A stretch of 64,000 bases of DNA from CBDHDJ01 sp965261645. GTDB lineage: Bacteria; Pseudomonadota; Alphaproteobacteria; SHVV01. The stretch is from contig CBDHDJ010000003.1 of assembly GCA_965261645.1 (NCBI GenBank), positions 496,001 to 560,000 of the forward strand, read 5' to 3'. The notes under the pieces are model-generated. The model was not told the DNA's origin and searched no databases. It saw only the letters and a program-made list of their open reading frames with translations. The translations under genes were made by a program, and so were the position numbers. Numbering within the stretch: position 1 is the first letter of the stretch; the number at the start of each line of letters is the position of its first letter. This document shows positions 51,684 through 59,512 of the stretch, piece after piece.

Positions 51684-51831
51684 GGCCGCCTGTTATGGAC
51701 CGCGGATACCGTCATTGCTGGGTTCTCGCCCTCGCCATCCCGAGGCGGCCCGCTTCACGTAATATTAAGGCCGTCCCCGTTTGATATAGGTCATCTCACC
51801 GGGCTGTCATACCCCAAGCGCCCGATCAACG

Positions 51832-52341
51832 ATGTCAACGGCAATGTCGGACCCCGCACCCCAACTCGACTCACGTGCGGACCAAGGCCTCGGCACATTG
51901 GCCGAGCGGGCGCACGAGGAACTTTCGCGCCTTGCGCTGAACGCGCCGCTGCGTTTTTCGTTTGACTGGCACGGCGCCAAATTCACGGCCCAGATCACCT
52001 CCGACGACGGCAAGCGTCATGTCCTCTGCCTGCAGGGCGATGTGGCGGCCTTGCTCTTCACCGCCGAGAATCCCGCCGCCCGCGCCACGCTGATCAGGCT
52101 TTTGCCGCTGGTCAGCGACGACCTGGCGAGTCGATTTTATATCTCGCAGCAACAGAGAATTCTGTGCCACGGCGAAATGATGCTGACGGAGCCGCTGAAC
52201 CGCGCCACCATCATCGGCGGAGCAGCGACATTCCTGCTCGCCCTCAAGCCTCAGCTCGACGCCGTGCTACAGGAATGCGGCCAGCCGGTCGGGGCGCCTT
52301 TCGCCTGGGCCGCGAGCGGCCTCAATTGGCGGGGACGGTGA
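51832..52341 (+). CDS. Conserved-looking protein of unknown function
   Basis: This 169-residue soluble protein has no signal or TM segment. Recognisable landmarks are LRFSFDWHGAKFTAQITSDD, HVLCLQGDVAALLFTAENPA and LPLVSDDLASRFYISQQQRI. I do not recognise a family; it looks like an uncharacterised alphaproteobacterial chaperone or regulator. The start could be ATG 51832 or ATG 51844, neither with a clear ribosome site. Its 3' end overlaps the convergent LysM gene by 20 bp (52322-52341). Confidence 0.68.
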   Translation: MSTAMSDPAPQLDSRADQGLGTLAERAHEELSRLALNAPLRFSFDWHGAKFTAQITSDDGKRHVLCLQGDVAALLFTAENPAARATLIRLLPLVSDDLASRFYISQQQRILCHGEMMLTEPLNRATIIGGAATFLLALKPQLDAVLQECGQPVGAPFAWAASGLNWRGR

Positions 52342-53368
52342 AGATCTGACCGGGAAATATCAGATCCGGATCGTCGATCTGATCGGCGTTGGCCTGGAAA
52401 ATGAGAGTGTATTTGATCCCGTCACCCAACGTGGCGCGGGCGAGCCGCCACAGGCTGTTGCCGGGCTGGACGATGACCTGGCCGGCGCTCAGGACGTTGG
52501 CCGGGAGCTCGGTGCGGCGAAACGGCATGGTGAGATCAGCGGTCACCAAGCCGCCTGAATCGACCTGCTCGACCCTGAGCGCATGGTAGCCCGGCGCAAC
52601 CGGCGTGCCCGGCGCCAGCGTCCACATTCCCTTGTCGTCAGCTTCCGCCATGCCGAACAATGTATCATCGAGATAGACCTTGACCGTGGCGCCGGGAGCC
52701 GCCGCCCCCGAGAGCGCGACCGCACCCGCTTCGTCGTAGTCGATGATGGCGAGGCTGAGCCCATCCGCTTCGGGGCCCGCTTTACCCTGCAACACGGTGC
52801 TGGCGCCGAGACCGTCCCGCGGCGTGCGAACAGCAAGGACCTCCTGCCCTTCCTCCGCCTCTTCCCGCTCGGGCACGAATAGAATCACGACCTCCTTGGA
52901 CTCGACCGTCTCACCGCCCTCGACAGGGGCCGGCAGGCTGAGCCCGCGAGAGCCGCTCGGCACCGGTTGATCGGGCACGAGCACCCATTCGCCCTGCGCA
53001 TCGGCCCTCGCCGTGCCGATCACCGTCCCCCCATCGCGCACGGTCACCTCGGCGCCAGGCGCGGCGCGGCCGGCGATCACCGCATTACCCTCCGGGCTGA
53101 TGCGAACCACATCGAAGGTCGGGAACAACACGGGCGGCTCGATCGTCGCCGGCGCCGCCGGACCGTCGTCTTCGGATCCGGCCTCCCCCGCGCCTGCAGC
53201 GAGCGCTGCTTGTTCGGCCGCATCGCCTCCTTCAAGGTCTGGGGCGGCCTCTCCGGGGGCCTGCTCCGTCGGACTGGGTGCTGTCAGGTCACTATCGCTC
53301 TGGCTCAGGGCGATCGCGACCGCCACTCCGATGGCGGCAAGGAGAATGACGACGAGCGATCCGCGCAC
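52322..53368 (-). CDS. LysM-domain protein with Ig-like repeats
   Basis: This 348-residue protein is anchored by one N-terminal TM helix (SLVVILLAAIGVAVAIALSQ) and probably faces the periplasm. After an acidic Ala/Glu/Gly-rich linker come two related Ig-like beta modules (GNAVIAGRAAPGAEVTVRDG and GAVALSGAAAPGATVKVYLD, about 100 residues apart). A C-terminal LysM domain follows (VIVQPGNSLWRLARATLGDG to IFPGQIFTVP, ~300-347) that should bind peptidoglycan. The start is GTG 53368. This layout is common in alphaproteobacterial cell-envelope proteins of unknown role. Its 3' end overlaps the convergent upstream gene. Confidence 0.88.
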   Translation of the reverse strand: MRGSLVVILLAAIGVAVAIALSQSDSDLTAPSPTEQAPGEAAPDLEGGDAAEQAALAAGAGEAGSEDDGPAAPATIEPPVLFPTFDVVRISPEGNAVIAGRAAPGAEVTVRDGGTVIGTARADAQGEWVLVPDQPVPSGSRGLSLPAPVEGGETVESKEVVILFVPEREEAEEGQEVLAVRTPRDGLGASTVLQGKAGPEADGLSLAIIDYDEAGAVALSGAAAPGATVKVYLDDTLFGMAEADDKGMWTLAPGTPVAPGYHALRVEQVDSGGLVTADLTMPFRRTELPANVLSAGQVIVQPGNSLWRLARATLGDGIKYTLIFQANADQIDDPDLIFPGQIFTVPAN

Positions 53369-53487
53369 CGCGCTCTACCCCTTTACCGGCTGACCATGGG
53401 CTCACCTTAACGTCGCCGGACTCGGCAAGCAACCGCCCTACGAGCGCGGCGCGACGGCTGCACCCTTCGCCCTGGCGGGCCTTCATC

Positions 53488-54402
53488 TCACTTGCGTTTC
53501 ACCTCGTTATGGATCGGCGGAAGGGCCTTGAGGTAAACGGCGATGGCGCGAAGATCATCGTCGTTCAGGTGTTTCAATCCGTCCTCGATGACCTCCTCCA
53601 TCAAGCCCTGGACGTCATCGAAATCGGGTTTGCGGCCGGTTTTGAGGAGATGAACGATATCGGCCTCGCTCCAGCGCCCGATCCCGGTCTCCCGGTCGGG
53701 CGTGATATTGGCGACGAGCTGGCCCTCCGGCCCCTGGTTGTTGCCCGCCAGCGCCCCAGCATCCTGAAGCGCGCCAAACATGTTGCGCGGCGTGTGGCAC
53801 TCGCCGCAATGCGCGAGCGCGGTCACGAGATACGCGCCACGGTTCCATTCGGCAGAGCGGGATGAATCGGGCGCAAATCGGTCCTCATCGAAGAACAGCA
53901 ATTTCCAGATGGATTGGAGAAAGCGCCAACCGAAAGGCGGGCTCACCTCGTGCCGCCGGTTCGCCCGGCTGACCGGCGGCAGCGAGAGCAGATAGGCCTT
54001 GATGGCCAAACCATCGGCCGCGGTCATGCGCGTGTAAGTGGTGAAGGGGAAGACCGGAAAGTAATGGGCTCCGTCGGGGCCTACGCCTTCACGCAGGGCG
54101 CGGAGGAACTCCTCGTCACTCCAGGCGCCGATGCCCGTTTCGGGGTCAGGCGTGACATTGGGGCTATAGAACACACCGAAGGGAGTCTTCAGCGGCCGGC
54201 CGCCGGCCATTGGCGGGCCGTTGTTCTTCACGTCGGTGTGGCAGCTGGTGCAGCCGGCGGCGCGAACGAGGTAGGCGCCACGCGCGATTTGATCCTCTGC
54301 GGCGCGCGCGGCCACCCCGGCGATGCAGATGAGCCCCATCGCGGTTCCCAACGCGAGGCTCCTCACAGCGATGCTCCGACCTCTCATGGCTATGCCGAGC
54401 AT
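53488..54402 (-). CDS. Diheme c-type cytochrome
   Basis: About 304 residues with an export signal (~6-30, VRSLALGTAMGLICIAGVAARA) and two heme-binding CxxCH motifs: AGCTSCHTD (~48) and AHCGECHTP (~205). Each is followed by the repeated PETGIGAWSDEEF / RETGIGRWSEADI segment typical of alcohol/gluconate-dehydrogenase cytochrome subunits. It is an electron carrier in the periplasm. The start may be ATG 54402 or ATG 54387, both before the signal; a longer upstream frame is Arg/Pro-rich and unlikely. It is followed upstream (50 bp) by a cytochrome c' gene in the same direction, so the pair likely forms a short operon. No dehydrogenase catalytic subunit is nearby. Confidence 0.88.
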   Translation of the reverse strand: MLGIAMRGRSIAVRSLALGTAMGLICIAGVAARAAEDQIARGAYLVRAAGCTSCHTDVKNNGPPMAGGRPLKTPFGVFYSPNVTPDPETGIGAWSDEEFLRALREGVGPDGAHYFPVFPFTTYTRMTAADGLAIKAYLLSLPPVSRANRRHEVSPPFGWRFLQSIWKLLFFDEDRFAPDSSRSAEWNRGAYLVTALAHCGECHTPRNMFGALQDAGALAGNNQGPEGQLVANITPDRETGIGRWSEADIVHLLKTGRKPDFDDVQGLMEEVIEDGLKHLNDDDLRAIAVYLKALPPIHNEVKRK

Positions 54403-54451
54403 AACAAAACGGGCGGCGAATGGTCGCCGCACGTCTTGCGAGATGCGGAAA

Positions 54452-54919
54452 CTACTTGGGCTTGCGGAACGGCTTGTGACAACCGCCGCAGGCATCGCCA
54501 ACGGCACCGGCCGCGGCGCCGATCGCGGCCATATCACCGCTTTCGGCGGCCTCGACCAGCTTGGCCGTGGTGGTCTCCAGGGCCTTGGAGGCCGCCTCGA
54601 ACTTGGCCCAGTCCTGCCAGATCTCGGGCTTGGCGCGGGTTTCGCCTTCACCCGAGCCGGGCGGGAACATGTCCGGAATGAGCTTGCTCATGCCGTGCAT
54701 GGCGGCGGCGTGGGCACCGATATGATCGCTATAGGACACCTCTCCCTTGAGCACGGCGAAGATCGCCGTGATGTGGGTCCCGTTCGAGTCCATGACGGCT
54801 TGGCGATACTTGATGACGTTGGCCGGCTCATCGGCGGCCAACGTCGCACCAACCATCGCTAAGGCGAGGCCGCCGGCAACGACGGCCGAGGCGGCCATGG
54901 TACGTATCGACTTTTTCAT
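54452..54919 (-). CDS. Cytochrome c'/c-556 type
   Basis: This 155-residue periplasmic four-helix-bundle cytochrome has a Sec signal (~1-28, with MAASAVVAGGLALAMVGATL) and the heme site at the C-terminus, GDACGGCHKPFRK (CxxCH, ~144-148), as in cytochrome c' and c-556. Residues ~31-140 form four amphipathic helices. ATG 54919 follows GGGGGATAAC. Possible roles are NO/CO binding or electron transfer to the following diheme cytochrome. IS1182 copy 3 lies 115 bp upstream and may separate it from its original promoter. Confidence 0.9.
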   Translation of the reverse strand: MKKSIRTMAASAVVAGGLALAMVGATLAADEPANVIKYRQAVMDSNGTHITAIFAVLKGEVSYSDHIGAHAAAMHGMSKLIPDMFPPGSGEGETRAKPEIWQDWAKFEAASKALETTTAKLVEAAESGDMAAIGAAAGAVGDACGGCHKPFRKPK

Positions 54920-55033
54920 GTTATCCCCCAAAAACGTTCTCCCAGAGCGCGTAGGCACTTGAACATATAAACGTGGAATCACGCAGACTTATTCCGAAGC
55001 CCCGGCGATCGCGCGGAACGCTACCACCCATGG

Positions 55034-56477
55034 CAGCCCGTTGATTAAGTGGCTTTTTCCGGCTCTCACTCCCAGATGAGGAATGCGGCGGCGAAAGCCG
55101 TCTGGCCGCTTTGCGAGCCCCCCCGTGCCACCAGCATGGCCCCGGTGGGCGTGAGCAGAACGAAAATACCGCCATATCCGCCCGCCACGGCCTCCCGCGG
55201 GGTGCCGGCGCCGATGAGCTGGCGCATCAGTAACGATAGATTGTGGCCGGCGACGTGGAGCAGGTATCGCTTGTGCACATTCTCTCGCCCGCGCAGCCAG
55301 GTTCGTCGCATGCCGCCACGATCGAGGTTGTGGGCAAAGCAGCGCTCGACGATCTCGGCGCGCAGCTTGAAGGCCTCGCGGGCGACCCCGGACTTGAGCC
55401 GCACACGGTTATTGGTGACCGCGCGCCGCGCCGCCTCATCACCGTGCCAGCGCGAAAAGCCGGTCTGCTTGGGCGCCGCGATCCGGGTCTTCCAGGGACT
55501 GTCGTTCAGAGCCCTCAAGACCGCCCGTGAGTGATAACCTTTGTCGGCGACGCATTCGGCCGGGTCCTCCGATGTCGGTGCCGCATCCACCGCCTCGAGG
55601 TTTGCCTCGGCCTTCGCCAGGGTCTTGGAAAGCGTCGTGGTGTCGCCCTCATCGGCCGGGTGCAGCTCGGCCGCCACCACCGCGCCGGTGTCCAGATCCA
55701 CCGCGTGCTCGGGCTTGTAGGCCAGATGCGTCGTGCCGTCCTTCATCTTGGCGATCTTGGCCTCGGGGTCGCTCTTCGAAACCCAATCCGTGTTGGAAAG
55801 CTTCTTGCCCTTGCGCTTCCGGTCCAGACGCGCCAGGTCCTCGGCCGTGGGTGTCTCGACCCCGCTTTCCCGGGCCAGGCGCTCCAGCATCTCCCGGTAG
55901 CCTTCGCCGTTGTCGCGCCGCACGATGTTCCGCAGCGCCGCGTTGGCCTCCATGGTCGAGGCATCGACGCCGATGCGCTCGCCCTTGATCAGCCCCGCCT
56001 CGGCGATCAGCACCAGAACCCAGTCGAAGACCGCCGCGTGGACTTCATGGGGCAGGCGCGTGCGGCTCCGTGACAGCCAGGAATGGTCCGGTACCCGATC
56101 ACGGCTCCCCAGTCGCAGGAACGCCCGCAGCGAAAGCGAGCCCGAGCAGCGCCACTCCAGACCGCGCTCGCTGTCGATGCCCTCAAAGTAGCCCACCAGG
56201 TGCATCCGGAAATAGCGCCCGGGCGGCACCGAGGGCGCGCCCATCCGGACCGCGTAATAAGGCCGGCAGCTCGCCTCGGCAAAGGCGTCGAAGCCGCCCT
56301 CGATCAGCACCGACTGCAAGCGGTCATAAAACACATGACCCGGAGAGCGCGGCATCTCCGACCAGCTCACCATCAGGTCCCCCTGACCATCCTTCTGCCG
56401 TCCCATCGCCATCGGCAAATCCCCCTGCAAATCAGGGAACCAGAGAATCAGACGGCGCCGACTTAATCAACGGGCTG
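55034..56477 (-). mobile_element. IS1182-family insertion sequence, copy 3
   Basis: The ends are the same as copies 1 and 2 (CAGCCCGTTGATTAAGT inverted), with a perfect 4-bp target repeat ATGG (55030-55033, 56478-56481). It is in opposite orientation to copies 1 and 2. Confidence 0.95.
55066..56412 (-). CDS. IS1182-family transposase, copy 3
   Basis: This 448-residue transposase is nearly identical to copies 1 and 2 (Asp to Gly in RCSGSLSLRA, Thr to Ala in EAKIAKMKDG). DDE regions are intact. The start is ATG 56412 after the AGGGGGATTTGCCG ribosome site. Confidence 0.92.
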   Translation of the reverse strand: MAMGRQKDGQGDLMVSWSEMPRSPGHVFYDRLQSVLIEGGFDAFAEASCRPYYAVRMGAPSVPPGRYFRMHLVGYFEGIDSERGLEWRCSGSLSLRAFLRLGSRDRVPDHSWLSRSRTRLPHEVHAAVFDWVLVLIAEAGLIKGERIGVDASTMEANAALRNIVRRDNGEGYREMLERLARESGVETPTAEDLARLDRKRKGKKLSNTDWVSKSDPEAKIAKMKDGTTHLAYKPEHAVDLDTGAVVAAELHPADEGDTTTLSKTLAKAEANLEAVDAAPTSEDPAECVADKGYHSRAVLRALNDSPWKTRIAAPKQTGFSRWHGDEAARRAVTNNRVRLKSGVAREAFKLRAEIVERCFAHNLDRGGMRRTWLRGRENVHKRYLLHVAGHNLSLLMRQLIGAGTPREAVAGGYGGIFVLLTPTGAMLVARGGSQSGQTAFAAAFLIWE

Positions 56478-56556
56478 ATGGGCTCGGGGCGCCAAGCCGC
56501 TGCCGCGATCGGACCCTAACATCAAAATCATGGACGCCGCGGGCCGGTTTGTTCAC

Positions 56557-56736
56557 AAAGGCTTATCCCTCTGCATCCGGTAACGCAATATGAGGGGGCT
56601 ACGCAGTTGTCGGTTGGCGAGCGGGTAGTTGGTCGCGAAAGCGCACTTTGCCTGGGCCTTAGCCGGGTCGCGGCGCTGCGCGCGTAGCATCGAGGCCACC
56701 ACCCGTTGATCCTACCGGAGCCAGAGGGATAAGCCT
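56557..56736. mobile_element. MITE with IS1595-type ends
   Basis: A ~180-bp non-coding element bounded by AAAGGCTTATCCCTCTG (56557) and its inverse ending near 56736-56738. The 8-bp repeat TTGTTCAC flanks it (56549-56556, 56737-56744; two T are shared with the right end). Beyond the repeat, GCTCCGGT or ATCCGGT occurs at both ends at the same spacing as in the IS1595 element at 36779 (AAAGGCTTATCCC, four bases, GCTCCGGT). It has no coding frame and would need the IS1595 transposase in trans. Confidence 0.8.
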
Positions 56737-56849
56737 TTGTTCACATTTGCGTCAAGCCCGACCTCCTCGGGCAGCCCCGTTGGTCTGGGCCGCCAGACAT
56801 GCTAGATCGGTTGTGACCGGAGCAAGCGAGCGCGCACCCGGTATCCCAG

Positions 56850-57431
56850 ATGGCGAAACTCACCTCGCTCTGTGTTTATTGCGGCTCTCACGAGGGCCTC
56901 GACGGCGCGTTCCGCGAGGCGGCCACCGAACTCGGCGCTCTTCTGGCCAAGCGCGGCGTGCGCCTGGTCTTCGGCGGCGGCATCGGCCTCATGCGTGTCA
57001 TCGCCGATGCGGTCCTCGACAGGGGCGGCGAGGTGATCGGCGTCGTGCCCGCGCACCTGCGCCATGTGGAACTCAGCCATCCCGGGCTCAACCAGCTCCA
57101 CGTCGTCGACAGCATGCACGAGCGCAAGCAGAAGATGTTCGAGCTCGCCGATGCGTTCGCCATCCTGCCGGGCGGGCTCGGCACGTTGGACGAGGCCATC
57201 GAGATGGTCACGTGGAAGCAGCTTCGGCTGCACGACAAGCCGATCGTTCTGGTCGATCACGAAGGCTATTGGGCGCCGCTTCGGGAGTTGATCCGCCACG
57301 TCATCGAAATGGGGTTCGCCGCGCCCGAGACGGCCGAGCTTTTCACCGTGGTCCCCGACGTGGCGACCATCTTCCCGGCGATCGATGCGGCCCCTGAACC
57401 GCGGCTTGAAATTCCACGATCGAAGCTGTGA
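56850..57431 (+). CDS. LOG-family protein (cytokinin riboside monophosphate phosphoribohydrolase type)
   Basis: This 193-residue Rossmann-fold protein (TIGR00730 type) cleaves nucleotide 5'-monophosphates such as cytokinin ribotides or AMP into base and ribose 5-phosphate. The defining motif PGGLGTLDE (~110-118, PGGxGTxxE, with catalytic Glu) and the catalytic Arg region MHERKQKMFELADAF (~89-103) are present. The nucleotide loop reads FGGGIGLMRVIADAV, one residue shorter than the usual GGGxxGLMG and with Arg for Gly. ATG 56850 has no strong ribosome site. It lies 193 bp upstream of icd and is probably separately expressed. Confidence 0.9.
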   Translation: MAKLTSLCVYCGSHEGLDGAFREAATELGALLAKRGVRLVFGGGIGLMRVIADAVLDRGGEVIGVVPAHLRHVELSHPGLNQLHVVDSMHERKQKMFELADAFAILPGGLGTLDEAIEMVTWKQLRLHDKPIVLVDHEGYWAPLRELIRHVIEMGFAAPETAELFTVVPDVATIFPAIDAAPEPRLEIPRSKL

Positions 57432-57624
57432 CCGGGGCCCGGCCTCGCGGCTTGGCGCCGCGCGGACGCCGCGCGCATCGCCCTTCAGGAAAGGCTTGCA
57501 GCCTGCGGGAGCGATGCTAAGGTGCGCCGCTTCGAGGGGCGCGCCACCGTCTTTGCCGCCCCTCACGAAGAGTGAGAGCGGCTCGAGCCCGCCACCGGCG
57601 CGCGTGCAGGCAGAGGAACATTTG

Positions 57625-58839
57625 ATGGCCAAGATCAAGGTCGACAATCCCATGGTCGAGATCGACGGCGACGAGATGGCGCGGATCATGTGGGCATTCA
57701 TCAAGGAGAAACTTGTCCTCCCTTATCTCGACATCGACCTCGAATACTACGACCTCGGCATTGCCGAGCGGGATGCGACGGAGGACCAGATCACGGTCGA
57801 TGCCGCCGCGGCGATCAAGCGCCACGGCGCCGGCGTCAAATGCGCGACCATCACGCCCGACGAAGCGCGCGTCGAGGAGTTCGGCCTCAAGAAGATGTGG
57901 CGCTCGCCGAACGGCACGATTCGCAACATCCTGGGCGGTACGGTGTTCCGCGAGCCCATCATCTGCAAGAACGTACCCCGCCTCGTGCCGGGCTGGACAC
58001 AGCCCATCGTCATCGGCCGCCACGCCTTCGGCGACCAGTACCGGGCGACGGATTTCGTGGTGCCCTCGGCGGGCCACCTGTCGATCACGTTCACACCGGC
58101 CGACGGCAGTACGCCTATTCACCACGAGATCTTCGACTTCCCGGGCAGCGGCGTTGCGCTCGGCATGTACAATCTCGATGAGTCGATCCGGGGCTTCGCG
58201 CACGCCTCTCTCAACTACGGGTTGAACCGTGGCTGGCCGGTCTATCTCTCCACCAAGAACACCATCCTCAAGGCCTATGACGGGCGCTTCAAGGACCTCT
58301 TCCAGGAGGTGTTCGATGCCGAGTTCGCCGATGCGTTCAAAAAGAAATCAATCATCTATGAGCACCGCCTGATCGACGACATGGTGGCTGCTGCGCTCAA
58401 ATGGAGCGGCGGCTTCGTTTGGGCGTGCAAGAACTACGACGGCGACGTGCAGTCGGATATCGTCGCCCAGGGCTTTGGCTCCCTCGGCCTGATGACCTCG
58501 GCGTTGATGACGCCCGACGGCCGGACCGTGGAGGCCGAGGCAGCCCACGGCACGGTTACGCGGCACTACCGCGAATACCAAAAGGGCAACGAGACTTCAA
58601 CCAACCCGATCGCCTCGATCTTCGCCTGGACCGGCGGGCTTACGCATCGCGCCAAGCTCGATGCCAACGATGCGCTTGCGCGCTTCTCCGAAACCCTTGA
58701 GGAGGTCTGCGTCAGCACCGTCGAGCAAGGCTTCATGACCAAGGACCTCGCCATCCTCATCGGGCCCGACCAGGCCTGGCTCACCACCAATCAGTTCCTC
58801 GACAAGCTCGACCAAGGGTTGCAGACCGCGACGGGCTGA
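57625..58839 (+). CDS. icd: Isocitrate dehydrogenase (NADP+)
   Basis: This 404-residue citric-acid-cycle enzyme converts isocitrate to 2-oxoglutarate with NADP+. It belongs to the eukaryote-like, homodimeric class usual in alphaproteobacteria. It begins KIKVDNPMVEIDGDEMARIM and contains RSPNGTIRNILGGTVFREPI (substrate site with phosphorylatable Ser-like position), the metal-binding Asp residues in RLIDDMVAAAL and KNYDGDVQSD, and the NADP motif AEAAHGTVTRHYREYQKG. ATG 57625 follows GAGGAACATTTG; a longer upstream frame is not conserved. The recA-alaS-(marR)-icd neighbourhood is typical of alphaproteobacteria. Confidence 0.97.
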   Translation: MAKIKVDNPMVEIDGDEMARIMWAFIKEKLVLPYLDIDLEYYDLGIAERDATEDQITVDAAAAIKRHGAGVKCATITPDEARVEEFGLKKMWRSPNGTIRNILGGTVFREPIICKNVPRLVPGWTQPIVIGRHAFGDQYRATDFVVPSAGHLSITFTPADGSTPIHHEIFDFPGSGVALGMYNLDESIRGFAHASLNYGLNRGWPVYLSTKNTILKAYDGRFKDLFQEVFDAEFADAFKKKSIIYEHRLIDDMVAAALKWSGGFVWACKNYDGDVQSDIVAQGFGSLGLMTSALMTPDGRTVEAEAAHGTVTRHYREYQKGNETSTNPIASIFAWTGGLTHRAKLDANDALARFSETLEEVCVSTVEQGFMTKDLAILIGPDQAWLTTNQFLDKLDQGLQTATG

Positions 58840-58953
58840 TCGGGCTCAGGGCGGCCGTACGTCCCGCGTTGCCCACTAGCCCCGCCGCGCCACCGCCCGG
58901 GGGTGATCGCGAAGCTATTATTAGCTTGCTATTTCCTGGTAGGCGCTATAATT

Positions 58954-58986
58954 ATTCACCTAATGATTAGCAGACTATAGGTGAAT
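58954..58986 (+). promoter_or_regulatory. Nested palindromes over the marR start (autoregulatory operator)
   Basis: A perfect 9-bp inverted repeat ATTCACCTA (58954-58962) / TAGGTGAAT (58978-58986) overlaps the GTG start of marR. Within it, CTAATGATTAG (58960-58970) is itself a perfect palindrome around a central G. The flanks are AT-rich. These are strong candidates for MarR autorepression sites. Confidence 0.7.
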
Positions 58987-59478
58987 CGATTCCCCATGTC
59001 TGCCACCCCCGCACGCGGCGCTCCGGCACGCTTCGGCCCGATCCGCTTCAATCTCGAAAACGCGACCGGCTATCTCACCGCGCTGGCCGCCCGCGCGTTT
59101 GCCGGCACGCTCGACCGCGAGCTCGCGCCCCTAGGGGTCAGCCCCGGCCAGTTCCCCCTTATCCTGCTCTTGGCGGAAACCGATGGTCGCTCACCCGGCG
59201 AGCTCGCAAAGCGGGCGCACCTCAGCGAGCCCACGGTAATCCGCACCCTCGACCGGATGGAACGCGATGGCCTGGTCCGCCGGGTCCGCAGCCAAACCGA
59301 CCGCCGTCAAGTGCGCGTCTTGCTCACCACCGACGGCCGTAGCGTCGCCGAGCCCGCCATGATCGCAGGGCTTGCGGTCGGCGCCCAGGCGCTGCACGGG
59401 TTCACCGCGGCCGAGCGGCTCGTTCTGAATGCCCTGCTCCGCCGGGCCATCGCAAATCTGGGGGTCGAGGTACCTTAG
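58981..59478 (+). CDS. MarR-family transcriptional regulator
   Basis: This 165-residue winged-helix regulator has helices from the N-terminal dimer region (NLENATGYLTALAARAFAG), the recognition helix SEPTVIRTLDRMERDGLVRR (~82-101) and the wing RSQTDRRQVRVLLTTDGR (~103-120), the family hallmark DxRxxxxxLT. It binds palindromes as a dimer and is released by small phenolic or lipophilic ligands. The start may be GTG 58981 or ATG 58996; the operator at 58954-58986 covers the first. It lies between icd and the convergent alaS gene, with no obvious transporter target next to it. Confidence 0.88.
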   Translation: MNRFPMSATPARGAPARFGPIRFNLENATGYLTALAARAFAGTLDRELAPLGVSPGQFPLILLLAETDGRSPGELAKRAHLSEPTVIRTLDRMERDGLVRRVRSQTDRRQVRVLLTTDGRSVAEPAMIAGLAVGAQALHGFTAAERLVLNALLRRAIANLGVEVP

Positions 59479-59512
59479 CGTCCGCCGGAGGCGCTCGACA
59501 GCGCCCACGCGG

